In this document: piece by piece, positions 56,369-64,000 of the stretch | How positions within the stretch are numbered: the stretch's first letter is position 1 | Layout: every line of letters starts with the position of its first letter | Origin: Arthrobacter crystallopoietes | GTDB taxonomy: Bacteria > Actinomycetota > Actinomycetes > Actinomycetales > Micrococcaceae | Direction: 5' to 3' | Assembly (NCBI RefSeq): GCF_017603825.1 | Contig: NZ_CP072014.1 | Location: 3,596,001 to 3,660,000 of the forward strand | DNA length: 64,000 nucleotides | The notes under the pieces: model-generated | Databases searched by the model: none | Seen by the model: only the letters and a program-made list of their open reading frames with translations | What the model was told of the DNA's origin: nothing | Program-made: the position numbers and the translations under genes

Positions 56369-58777
56369 TTAGACCGCGGAGCGGTTGCCGGTCCGGGCCA
56401 GGCGCAGCCAGGTATCCGTTACGGCGTCGGGGTTGAGAGAGATCGAGCTGATGCCCTGCTCCAGCAGCCACTCGGCGAAGTCCGGATGGTCACTGGGACC
56501 CTGGCCGCAGATGCCGACGTACTTCCCACGGGCGCGGCAGGCGGCGATCGCTATCTCCAGTAGCTTCTTCACCGCGGGGTTGCGTTCGTCGAAGCCTCCG
56601 GCGACGAGCGCAGAGTCCCGGTCCAGACCGAGGGTGAGCTGCGTCAGGTCATTGGAGCCGATGGAAAAACCGTCGAAGTAGTCCAGGAACTCATCGGCCA
56701 GCAGGGCATTGGCCGGCAGTTCGCACATCATGACGATCTGAAGCCCGTCCTCGCCGCGGCGCAGGCCGTTGGCGGCGAGCAGCTCGGTCACTCCCTGCGC
56801 TTCCTCGAGGGTGCGCACGAACGGGACCATGAGCTTGATGTTGGACAGGCCCATCTCGTTGCGCGCGAATTTCAGGGCCTCGCACTCAAGCTCGAACGCC
56901 TTGCGGAACGACGGCGAGAGGTACCGGGAGGCGCCGCGGTAGCCGATCATCGGGTTCTCTTCGACCGGTTCGAAGGCGGGGCCGCCGAGCAGGTTGGCGT
57001 ACTCGTTGGACTTGAAGTCCGACAGCCGGATAATTACCGGTTCCGGTGCGAAGGCGGCGGCGATGGTGGAAATGCCCTCGGCCAGCCGCCGCACGTAGTA
57101 GTCCCGCGGCCCCTCGTAGGCGGCGGTCTTTTCCCGGATCTGCTGCACCGTGTAGTCGGACAGCGCGGCGGGCCGCTCGATCTCGCCTTCCAGGGCCAGC
57201 AGGGCGTTGGGGTGGATGCCGATCTGGCGGTTGATGATGAATTCCAGGCGGGCCAGGCCGACGCCGCTGTGCGGGAGCCGGGAGAAGCTGAAGGCCTGTT
57301 CAGGAGTACCAACGTTCATCATGATCTGAACCGGCGCCGGCGGCATCGTGTCCACCGTGGTTTCGTGCAGCGTGTAGTCCAGCAGTCCCTCGTAGACCCG
57401 TCCGGCCTCGCCTTCAGCGCAGGAGACGGTCACCGGCGCCCCGTCGGCCAGGACCCGGGACGCGTTTCCGGTGCCGACCACAGCCGGGATGCCCAGTTCC
57501 CGGGCGATGATCGCCGCGTGGCAGGTGCGGCCGCCGCGGTCGGTCACGATCGCGGCGGCCTTCTTCATGATCGGTTCCCAGTCCGGGTCGGTCATGTTCG
57601 CCACCAGGACGTCGCCGGGTTGGAACGAGGCCATCTGGTCGATCGAGGTCAGCACGCGCACCTGGCCGGCGCCGATGCGCTGGCCGATGGCCCGGCCCTC
57701 GGTCAGGACCTTGGAGTGCTCGTTGAGCTTGTACCGGGAAATGGTACCGGTGGCCTGGCGGGACTGGACGGTCTCCGGGCGGGCCTGCAGGATGTACAGT
57801 TCTCCGTCCACGCCGTCCTTGCCCCACTCAATGTCCATGGGGCGGCCGTAATGGGCTTCGATCGCCACCGCATGCCGGGCGAGCTGCTCGACTTCGGCGT
57901 CGCTGAGGCTGAACCTGCCGCGCTGCTCGCGGGGCACGGGTACGAAATCGACGGTCCGGCCGACCTCCCGGGACTCGGTGTAGGTCATCTGGATCGCTTT
58001 TTCGCCGAGTCCACGCTTGAGGACCGCCGGACGGCCGGCGGCCAGGGCAGGCTTATACACATAGAATTCGTCAGGATTCACCGCTCCCTGAACCACTGCT
58101 TCGCCCAGGCCGTAGGAGGAGGTGATGAACACGGCGTCGTTGAAGCCGGACTCGGTATCCATGGTGAACATCACGCCGGAGGTGCCGATGTCGGAGCGGA
58201 CCATGCGCTGGATACCGGCTGAGAGGGCAACCTCGGAATGGGTAAAACCATGATGGACGCGGTAGGCAATGGCCCGGTCGTTGTAGAGCGAGGCGAAAAC
58301 GTCCTTGACCGCGTGGAGGATGTTCTCCACGCCGCGGATATTCAGGAAGGTCTCCTGCTGGCCGGCAAAGGAAGCATCCGGCAGATCCTCGGCAGTGGCG
58401 CTGGAGCGAACCGCCCACGACACCTCCGTATCCCCTCCGTGGTTTTCAACCAGCTGGCTGTACGCGCCCCGGATCTGCTCCTCAAAACCGGCGGGGAACG
58501 GGGTGTGACGGATCAGGTCCCGGATCTGCGTGCCGGCGCGGGCCAGGGCAGTCACGTTGTCGCTGTCCAGGTTCTCGAGGATCGCGCCGATGCGCTCATC
58601 GAGGCCGGACTCGCGCAGGAAACGCCTGTAGGCGTCCGCCGTGGTGGCGAAACCGTCGGGAACCCGGACCCCGGCCGTTGCCAGGCCCCGGATCATCTCC
58701 CCGAGCGAGGCGTTTTTACCCCCGACCCGCTCAAGGTCGGACAGGCCAAGTTCAGAAAACCAAAGAACGTCGGTCAT
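56369..58777 (-). CDS. ppsA: Phosphoenolpyruvate synthase
   Basis: Converts pyruvate and ATP to PEP, AMP and phosphate for gluconeogenesis. The 802-residue protein has the N-terminal ATP-binding domain ([15 protein letters not shown]), the central phosphohistidine motif [21 protein letters not shown], and the C-terminal PEP domain with [20 protein letters not shown]. The Thr next to the active His is the ppsR target. The ATG at 58777 has AAGGAG 8 bases upstream; the open frame further upstream is not conserved. Confidence 0.95.
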   Translation of the reverse strand: MTDVLWFSELGLSDLERVGGKNASLGEMIRGLATAGVRVPDGFATTADAYRRFLRESGLDERIGAILENLDSDNVTALARAGTQIRDLIRHTPFPAGFEEQIRGAYSQLVENHGGDTEVSWAVRSSATAEDLPDASFAGQQETFLNIRGVENILHAVKDVFASLYNDRAIAYRVHHGFTHSEVALSAGIQRMVRSDIGTSGVMFTMDTESGFNDAVFITSSYGLGEAVVQGAVNPDEFYVYKPALAAGRPAVLKRGLGEKAIQMTYTESREVGRTVDFVPVPREQRGRFSLSDAEVEQLARHAVAIEAHYGRPMDIEWGKDGVDGELYILQARPETVQSRQATGTISRYKLNEHSKVLTEGRAIGQRIGAGQVRVLTSIDQMASFQPGDVLVANMTDPDWEPIMKKAAAIVTDRGGRTCHAAIIARELGIPAVVGTGNASRVLADGAPVTVSCAEGEAGRVYEGLLDYTLHETTVDTMPPAPVQIMMNVGTPEQAFSFSRLPHSGVGLARLEFIINRQIGIHPNALLALEGEIERPAALSDYTVQQIREKTAAYEGPRDYYVRRLAEGISTIAAAFAPEPVIIRLSDFKSNEYANLLGGPAFEPVEENPMIGYRGASRYLSPSFRKAFELECEALKFARNEMGLSNIKLMVPFVRTLEEAQGVTELLAANGLRRGEDGLQIVMMCELPANALLADEFLDYFDGFSIGSNDLTQLTLGLDRDSALVAGGFDERNPAVKKLLEIAIAACRARGKYVGICGQGPSDHPDFAEWLLEQGISSISLNPDAVTDTWLRLARTGNRSAV

Positions 58778-59520
58778 ATGTGGTGCTCCTTGTGGGCACG
58801 CGCACAAAGCGCTGTACAAATGGTTGATGCCCAAGGCTGTCAATACGGCCACGGGGAGGCAAGTGATTGTGACGCACGCAACAAAATATCGAGGTCACCG
58901 AAAGAAATGGAAGGTACGCAGTCGCCGATAGAGATCCGGCCGGACCATTGCGGCTAGCGGAGCCTCAGCATTTGAGTTCGCCAGGAACTCGGAAACAGAT
59001 CTGCCTTGAATGAATGGACACCGGTTGCGGCCAAGGCAACGGAAGGTGCGGTTGCAAGTGGGCTTGAAGGAACGTAAATGAGGCCCCCGCAGCTGGTTGC
59101 GTTGAGGACCGCAGCACATGTCGAGCGGAGGTTCCACCTGGTTTCGGCGGATAGGTTAGCCCTCCCACTTGTAATTGATCCATACCTCGTAGCCAGCCGT
59201 CCGGGTAAAGAGCTGTCGCGAATCATGGCCGCGATGATGCTGATCGTCATGAGCGGGGATACGAGCGGACTGGTCCGATGGTGATGGTTTCCGTTGTTGT
59301 CGGTACCAGCCTCGCAGCTACCGTAGCCTACGCGCACCGGCCCACCGGACCCCCTCAATCACCCGAACACCTTAATACGTAGGATAGGCGTCCAAGAGTG
59401 GCCGAGCCGCGCAGCACCAGAGCATCCACCCACAGCTGGTGCAGAGCGCACAACCTGCAGAACACACAGAAGTCCCGGTCACCAATAGAATCTTCGTATG
59501 ATCGGCATCGTCGCGGCTGT
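58778..59520. other. Region without a convincing gene
   Basis: About 740 bases between ppsA and the antiporter remnant. TTGACA at 58838-58843 (minus strand) may be the -35 of the ppsA promoter. Open frames of 60-134 codons overlap each other on both strands (for example minus 58954-59358) but none has a recognisable product or good start. It may be degraded coding DNA. Confidence 0.5.
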
Positions 59521-60366
59521 TTAAGGCGGCGGTCTTCCTCCCGGAACTCCAGGCAAGCGGCCTTGTTGCTTGTGCTCTACCCTTAGGTTCTCACGGTCCA
59601 GGTCAGGTCTTTGCAGGTTTGCCCTTGGTTCTGGCTGTGGAGGTGTCGATGAACCGGGCCAGGAGAGGGCCCGTATCAGCACATATGCCGTGGCGATCGG
59701 ACCGACCGCCGCATAGCCTGCGGTAACGGCCAGCCCGGCGATCACGATCGAAAACTCGCCACGGGTCACCAGCGCGGCACCGGCACGCAGCCTTCCGCGG
59801 GTCTGAACCCCCTCTTTCCTGGCCGCCCACCAGCCTGTGCCCAGCTTCGTCGCAGCGGTGACAGCGCACAACAGCAGCGCCGCCGGCAGGATGGGCAGCA
59901 AGTCTGCGGGCTGGATCGCCAGGCTGAAAGTGAAGAAGAAAATTGCCGCGAAAAGATCACGCAGCGGGCTGAGGATGCGCCGGGCACGGTCTGCGAAACT
60001 CTGCGGAATGGCGATGCCGACCAGGAAGGCGCCGACGGCGGCGCTGGCACCCACGCCTTCGGCGAGCCCTGCGACAACGAGGGTGATGCCAAGAAGGCGC
60101 AGCATGACCTGTTCATTCTGCGGGTGGGAGAGCAGACGGCCCATCCGGTGCCCGGCCTTGTGCGCGGCGAGCAGGACAAGGGACACCGCCCCCACCGCCA
60201 GGGCAACTCCCCCGGCCGCCTGCCAGGGCCCGCCGCCGGAGAGAATGACGACCAATATGGGCAGATACAACGCCATGGCGATGTCCTCGAGCACTAGCAC
60301 CGACAGTACCGCCGGTGTTTCCCTCTTCGCGAGGCGGCCAAGGTCATCCAGCACAGCAGCCACCAT
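59521..60366 (-). pseudogene. Cation/proton antiporter (CPA2/KefB type), 5'-truncated
   Basis: About 280 residues of the C-terminal two thirds of a monovalent cation:proton antiporter: [36 protein letters not shown], then VGASAAVGAFLVGIAIP, FAAIFFFTFSLAIQPADLLP and VTRGEFSIVIAGLAV are characteristic, each given here as short blocks. The N-terminal helices are missing; upstream of residue 1 the sequence belongs to an unrelated DUF4389 membrane protein. The protein would lack part of its transport core and is probably non-functional. Confidence 0.8.
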
Positions 60367-60917
60367 TTGACCAGCACCAGTCCCCGGGATAGCCGCTCGG
60401 GGTATGCGATGTCCAGGTCCGCCGGGTAACCGGCCGCCGGGGCCAGGGTGAAGGGTGGGTACCGGTCGGTCCCGAGCGCCGCGTGGGAGTAGAAACCGAC
60501 CCGCCAGTTCCAGCGCAGCACCCCGACACAGAAGGCGAACCAGGAACGGGGGTAACGGCCGGTGAACAGGATCATGATGCCGGCCGCGACCGTCGTCACC
60601 AAAAGGGCGAACCACAGCAACGCCAGGATAATGAAGTGCGGTATGGCCAGCAGCCATTTCATCAGCCACAGGCCGCGGGACAGTTGCGGGTCCAGGAATC
60701 CGCTGAACCGGACCGGGTAGCCCGGAGATCCGGGCGCTGTTGCTGCGGCGGCCGGTTCAGCAGCAGGCCCCAGGGCTGCACCCCGGCTGCTGGCGGAGGG
60801 GTCGATGTCGCGGCCCAGCCGTGCCGCGCCGAACAGTAACAGCGGCACCCCAACAATGAGCGCGATGATCCCGGCGGTCAGTTTGCCTGGCCGGCCGGGC
60901 CCAGCAGCTGGGATCTG
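60294..60917 (-). pseudogene. DUF4389 membrane protein, 3' portion (fused to antiporter remnant)
   Basis: This is the second half of a DUF4389-type membrane protein: [70 protein letters not shown] and [17 protein letters not shown]. After WWLL the family would continue AIPHxxI, but here the frame runs into antiporter DNA and stops at 60294. The breakpoint falls in TGGTGGCTGCTG (60354-60365), which fits both genes. The first part of the gene lies at 62223-62878, beyond the IS3 element. Confidence 0.78.
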
Positions 60918-60945
60918 TGGGGAGCCTAGAGATTTCGGACAGTGG
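60918..60945 (+). repeat. IS3-family left inverted repeat (IRL)
   Basis: Starts TGGGGAGCCTAGAGA and continues TTTCGGACAGTGG. It matches the right end (62194-62222 reversed) with a shared TTTCGGACAG core. Confidence 0.88.
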
Positions 60946-60990
60946 ACCCTCATAAAATTAGAGGGACTACTGAAATGAGGAACGTGCAGA

Positions 60991-61287
60991 ATGTCTGCAT
61001 CACAACGACGGTTCACCCAGGAATTCAAGGACGATCTGTGCCAGGAGGTCATCACAACCTCCAAGACAATCAAATCCGTTGCCGAGGAGAACGGCGTCGG
61101 GGCCGAGACTCTGCGGACCTGGCTGAAGAAATACCGTAACGCCGGAAACGTGCCCGATGAGGACGAGGCCCTGAGCGTCTCCGAACGAGCAAGGCTCAAG
61201 GAACTCGAGCGCGAAAACCGCGAGCTGAAAGCCGAGGCCGCGTTCCTAAAAAAAGCCGCAGCATACTTTGCACGGGAGCCACGGTAG
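60991..61287 (+). CDS. IS3-family transposase OrfA
   Basis: A 98-residue DNA-binding protein with an N-terminal helix-turn-helix ([11 protein letters not shown] ... [22 protein letters not shown]) and a C-terminal leucine/Glu-rich helix ([21 protein letters not shown]). It ends with TAG at 61285-61287, which overlaps the GTG that can start orfB. In IS3 elements OrfA alone acts as regulator while the OrfAB fusion is the transposase. Confidence 0.93.
   Translation: MSASQRRFTQEFKDDLCQEVITTSKTIKSVAEENGVGAETLRTWLKKYRNAGNVPDEDEALSVSERARLKELERENRELKAEAAFLKKAAAYFAREPR
61248..61254 (+). promoter_or_regulatory. Slippery heptamer for -1 frameshifting (A AAA AAA)
   Basis: Seven A in the orfA frame (CT-A-AAA-AAA-GCC) near the end of orfA. 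A -1 shift enters the orfB frame and no stop lies between the heptamer and orfB, so an OrfAB fusion can be made. Confidence 0.8.
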
Positions 61288-62180
61288 TGGCGAAGTATGA
61301 ATTCATCGACTCCCAGCGCAACGACCCTGCCGGCACCAGTCCGGTGGTGAAGATGTGCCGGTGGCTTGGCGTCTCCGCGTCCGGTTTCTATAACTGGCTC
61401 TCCCGCCCGCTCTCGGCCACCGCGGCCCGCCGGCAGGCGCTCACCGCCCGCGTGCGGCACTTCTTCACACGATCCGACGGCACCTACGGCTACCGGCGGA
61501 TCCACGCCGATCTGGCCGACGAGGGCACCGGGTGTTCGCCGGAGCTGGTGCGCCAGATCATGCGCGATGAGAACCTCATCCCGTGCCAGCCGCGCCCGTT
61601 CAGGACCACGACCGAGGCCGATGCCGACGCTGCGGCAAAGATCCCGGATCTGATGAAGCGGGACTTCAGCGCGGACCGGCCCGGGACCAAGTTCGTCGGC
61701 GACATCACCTATATCCACACCTGGCAGGGCTTCGTCTATCTGGCCACCGTCATCGACTGCTACTCCAAGAAAGTCGTGGGCTGGGCCATCGCCGACCACA
61801 TTCGTGCGGAACTGGTCGAGACTGCCTTGCGCAACGCCGCCGAGACGAGCGTGATCGAGCCCGGCGCGATCTGGCATTCGGACCGCGGCAGCCAATACAC
61901 CTCCGCCTCGTTCCGGGCCCTGGTCGCGGGACTGGGCATGCGGTCCTCGATGGGCCGGACCGGGGTTTGCTGGGATAACGCGATGGCCGAATCCTTCTTT
62001 TCCGCTCTGAAAAACGAGCGTGTTTACCGCACGGTCTACGCGACGAAGACTCAGGCCCGCAGGGACGTCATCCGCTATATCGAGGGCTTTTACAACTCCC
62101 GCAGGAGGCATTCCGCACTCGATTACCGGTACCCCAACAACGTCCACTACAGTTACCAGCAGCCAGCCCTGGCAGCATAG
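61287..62180 (+). CDS. IS3-family transposase OrfB (DDE integrase core)
   Basis: A 297-residue rve-type integrase. Counting from the GTG, the catalytic triad is D139 (VGDITYIHT), D199 ([10 protein letters not shown]) and E235 ([14 protein letters not shown]), a D-D-35-E spacing. An N-terminal HTH_21-like region ([16 protein letters not shown]) precedes it. It is translated either from GTG at 61287, overlapping the orfA TAG, or by -1 frameshift. The element looks intact and may still be active. Confidence 0.95.
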   Translation: MAKYEFIDSQRNDPAGTSPVVKMCRWLGVSASGFYNWLSRPLSATAARRQALTARVRHFFTRSDGTYGYRRIHADLADEGTGCSPELVRQIMRDENLIPCQPRPFRTTTEADADAAAKIPDLMKRDFSADRPGTKFVGDITYIHTWQGFVYLATVIDCYSKKVVGWAIADHIRAELVETALRNAAETSVIEPGAIWHSDRGSQYTSASFRALVAGLGMRSSMGRTGVCWDNAMAESFFSALKNERVYRTVYATKTQARRDVIRYIEGFYNSRRRHSALDYRYPNNVHYSYQQPALAA

Positions 62181-62193
62181 GAAACCGCTAATT

Positions 62194-62222
62194 CCGCTGT
62201 CCGAAATTCGCTAAGCAGCCCA
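62194..62222 (-). repeat. IS3-family right inverted repeat (IRR)
   Basis: Reverse-complement reads TGGGCTGCTTAGCGA followed by ATTTCGGACAGCGG. It is the partner of IRL and is directly followed by the CTG target duplicate. Confidence 0.88.
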
Positions 62223-62878
62223 CTGGCCCCGGCCTGAACGTCGGCCCATACCGGGCGACTGGCATCGGCGTTCATCACTACCAGGGACCAGCGGCCCGGC
62301 TGCAGGTCCCACGTGATTTCCTGGGTGCCCAAGCCCGATGCGGACGCGGCCCAGAAATCCTCCCCGGCCGGCTTGGCCGGTGCCCTCTCCCCTGCCGGGG
62401 AATCCGTTTCGCCTGGCGTCCCGGAAAAGGTCCCGGGCCGTTCCCCGTCGATGGGCCAGGAAAAGTCGCCCATCGAGTCGTGGGGCACCCCGTCAAGGTA
62501 TGCCGAGACCGCTGAGGCCTCCCCGATGCCGACGAAGATGTCCTGGCCGGGGACCACGGAGGAGACCTGCACCCGGATGCTGGCGAGCTCGCTCAGTGGC
62601 GGCGCCCCGGGCAGTCCCGCCTGCCCGGGGTCGATCACCAGGGATGGTGCGGTCAAAGCGTAGCCGGTACTCTGGTTGCGTTCCACCGGTCCGCTCAGGT
62701 ACCACCCGTCCTGCTGCGCCGCGTCCGCGCCTGCCAGGGCGGCCCCGCCGATGGTCAGCCCGATCCCCAGCATGGCCAGCAGCGCGCCGATGACCAGCAG
62801 GACCCAGTTGACGGGTCTGGCCCGCGGCGGTGGTGCTCCTGGAACCGGTTACGGGTGCGCCGGAAAAGCCTCGCTCAT
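62223..62878 (-). pseudogene. DUF4389 membrane protein, 5' portion (early stop; split by IS3)
   Basis: From an ATG at 62878 the frame reads MSEAFPAHP and then TAA (62849-62851), after which the same frame continues open (PVNWVLLVIGALLAMLGIGL ... FWAASASGLGTQEITWDLQ ... VMNADASRPVWADVQAGA) until the IS3 element. This is the N-terminal membrane helix and external domain of the protein whose second half is at 60294-60917. By my count the two halves are one base out of frame even if IS and duplicate are removed, so a further indel exists. Three or four independent lesions make this a clear pseudogene. Confidence 0.8.
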
Positions 62879-62955
62879 GACGATTCCCTTCAATGGTCCG
62901 GAAGCACCCGCTTCGGACGGGTGCCTGCGGGCTGCGGTTTAGTGTCCGGGAGCGT

Positions 62956-63480
62956 TCACCGGCCCGGTGCTGTGTGTTTGATGTCCTGTGCGATGTCGCG
63001 GGCCCAGGACTCGATGGACGGCCAGTCCCGGTAGTCGCCGAAACGGCCTCCCGCCGCACGGAACAGGATGCTGCCCGCCCGGGGCAGCTGCCATGGCTGG
63101 CAGACCCCGGAGAAGAGGCGGTGGCCCCGGGGCTGGACGTCGCCGCGCAGCGACTGCGCGATGCGTTTTTCCTGACCGGAACGGGCCATCGCGCGGATCG
63201 GTTTGGGCAGGCCGTCCGACATGCCCACGCTGAACAGCCATACCTTTTTCTTGGCGAGCACCGGGGCGTGGGTGTGCAGGAACGCGGCCGCTTCGGGCAG
63301 CCAGGCCTGGTTGTGGAGGGCGCTGCCCAGCACGGCAGCATCAAAGTCTCCGGGACGGTCGATCTCCTGCACCGGGCGTACGTCCACGGTGTTTCCCGAG
63401 TCCCGCAGGATTTCGGCTATCCGTTCCGCGATCTGCGCGGTGGATCCCTGGCTGCTGGCATAACCGATAATGACCCGCAT
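62956..63480 (-). CDS. Flavodoxin-domain protein (HemG-like)
   Basis: A 174-residue flavodoxin-fold protein starting MRVIIGYASSQGSTAQIAERIAEIL, in which the SSQGST loop would bind FMN phosphate; FDAAVLGSALHNQAWLPEA follows. It resembles menaquinone-dependent protoporphyrinogen oxidase-like flavodoxins, but the role is unproved. AGGAGG lies 7 bases before the ATG (63478-63480). The second IS3 copy begins 36 bases upstream and may have separated the gene from its promoter. Confidence 0.8.
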   Translation of the reverse strand: MRVIIGYASSQGSTAQIAERIAEILRDSGNTVDVRPVQEIDRPGDFDAAVLGSALHNQAWLPEAAAFLHTHAPVLAKKKVWLFSVGMSDGLPKPIRAMARSGQEKRIAQSLRGDVQPRGHRLFSGVCQPWQLPRAGSILFRAAGGRFGDYRDWPSIESWARDIAQDIKHTAPGR

Positions 63481-63589
63481 CCGACACCTCCTGGGAGGTT
63501 CCCAGATTAAGAGGTTTGGGGAGCCTAGAGATTTCGGACAGTGGACCCTCATAAAATTAGAGGGACTACTGAAATGAGGAACGTGCAGA

Positions 63590-63886
63590 ATGTCTGCATC
63601 ACAACGACGGTTCACCCAGGAATTCAAGGACGATCTGTGCCAGGAGGTCATCACAACCTCCAAGACAATCAAATCCGTTGCCGAGGAGAACGGCGTCGGG
63701 GCCGAGACTCTGCGGACCTGGCTGAAGAAATACCGTAACGCCGGAAACGTGCCCGATGAGGACGAGGCCCTGAGCGTCTCCGAACGAGCAAGGCTCAAGG
63801 AACTCGAGCGCGAAAACCGCGAGCTGAAAGCCGAGGCCGCGTTCCTAAAAAAAGCCGCAGCATACTTTGCACGGGAGCCACGGTAG
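63590..63886 (+). CDS. IS3-family transposase OrfA, copy 2
   Basis: Residue-for-residue identical to the OrfA at 60991-61287, with the same helix-turn-helix, coiled C-terminal helix and A7 slippery site. The identity implies recent transposition or gene conversion. Confidence 0.93.
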   Translation: MSASQRRFTQEFKDDLCQEVITTSKTIKSVAEENGVGAETLRTWLKKYRNAGNVPDEDEALSVSERARLKELERENRELKAEAAFLKKAAAYFAREPR

Positions 63887-64000
63887 TGGCGAAGTATGAA
63901 TTCATCGACTCCCAGCGCAACGACCCTGCCGGCACCAGTCCGGTGGTGAAGATGTGCCGGTGGCTTGGCGTCTCCGCGTCCGGTTTCTATAACTGGCTCT
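63886..64000 (+). CDS. IS3-family transposase OrfB, copy 2, N-terminal part
   Basis: The first 38 codons of OrfB from the GTG that overlaps the orfA TAG, identical to copy 1 as far as the window extends. The DDE core lies outside the window. Confidence 0.88.
   Translation, partial: MAKYEFIDSQRNDPAGTSPVVKMCRWLGVSASGFYNWL

Larger units (their letters stand above)
60918..62222 (+). mobile_element. Complete IS3-family insertion sequence, copy 1
   Basis: A 1305-base element bounded by imperfect inverted repeats (IRL 60918-60945, IRR 62194-62222) starting TGGG and ending CCCA, and flanked by a 3-base duplication CTG (60915-60917 and 62223-62225). It carries orfA and orfB with a programmed -1 frameshift signal. 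It interrupts the DUF4389 gene. A second copy starts at 63517. Confidence 0.93.
63517..64000 (+). mobile_element. IS3-family insertion sequence, copy 2 (cut by window edge)
   Basis: Identical to copy 1 over all 484 visible bases (offset 2599), starting with the same TGGGGAGCC end. Same orientation. The right end and target duplicate are outside the window; the left flank is GTT. Confidence 0.9.

Noticed and set aside
58954-59358. A 134-codon open frame on the minus strand after ppsA.
   Set aside because: No ribosome site, no recognisable motif and overlapping frames on both strands; high-GC DNA gives many such frames.
60294-62147. A single long minus-strand open frame of about 617 codons spanning the IS3 element.
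   Set aside because: Its first two thirds is simply the antisense of orfA and orfB; only the part below 60918 is real DUF4389 coding DNA.
62956-63798. A longer version of the flavodoxin protein beginning inside the second IS3 copy.
   Set aside because: The extra N-terminus is antisense to orfA; the ATG at 63480 has a strong AGGAGG site.

Overview
The window reads as chromosomal DNA of a high-GC actinobacterium of the Micrococcaceae (Arthrobacter-like). This is inferred from the GC-rich third positions, frequent GTG starts, translationally coupled overlaps, and gene orders typical of that group: coaD-DUF177-rpmF-rnc-mutM, recG-rsmD, leuCD-murA-plsC-gpsA-ddl, and an IclR regulator divergent from leuCD. 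No database was searched; the names rest on motifs and family resemblance read from the translated sequence.

Layout. Positions 1-1511 hold an amide-uptake/formamidase operon (fmdA is cut by the window edge). Positions 1661-4704 carry a repair, ribosome and CoA cluster. Positions 4780-12331 carry an aminotransferase, a spermidine-synthase-like protein, rsmD-recG-DAK2, an LCP ligase and a DUF3515 lipoprotein. Positions 12365-19753 hold the cell-envelope operon murA-plsC-gpsA-ddl next to leuCD and its divergent IclR regulator. thiL, a DUF1697 protein and a coupled pair of dynamin-like GTPases follow. gltX lies beside tRNA-Glu and tRNA-Gln (25006-26932). After several small enzymes, the branched-chain amino-acid genes recur in blocks: ilvE-leuB at 30543-32768, then serA, ilvC, ilvN, ilvB and ilvD at 40453-47732. 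The ilvB block is preceded by a short Val/Leu/Ile-rich leader peptide and an attenuator hairpin. Operator-like TCTCA/TGAGA sites near leuC and leuB, and a half-site near ilvB, suggest a shared regulator.

From about 51285 the DNA becomes accessory. After tRNA-Lys come 0.8 kb without a convincing gene, a two-gene Rieske oxygenase/reductase operon resembling glycine-betaine demethylase (52184-54894), and another 0.6 kb without genes. A 42-bp imperfect direct repeat lies on each side of the operon. ppsR-ppsA follow. The last 4.5 kb is a zone of decay: a 5'-truncated cation/proton antiporter is fused to a 3'-truncated DUF4389 membrane-protein gene, and that gene is also split by a complete 1305-bp IS3-family element (3-bp target duplication) and has an early in-frame stop. 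A second copy of the IS, identical over the 484 bases visible, starts at 63517 in the same orientation.

Most of the window is conserved housekeeping DNA. The items most worth following up are the ilvB leader/attenuator and shared operator motif, the repeat-flanked demethylase operon with its unusual acidic linker, the paired dynamin-like GTPases, and the layered pseudogene/IS scar at the right end. I found no CRISPR array, prophage or clearly novel defence system.
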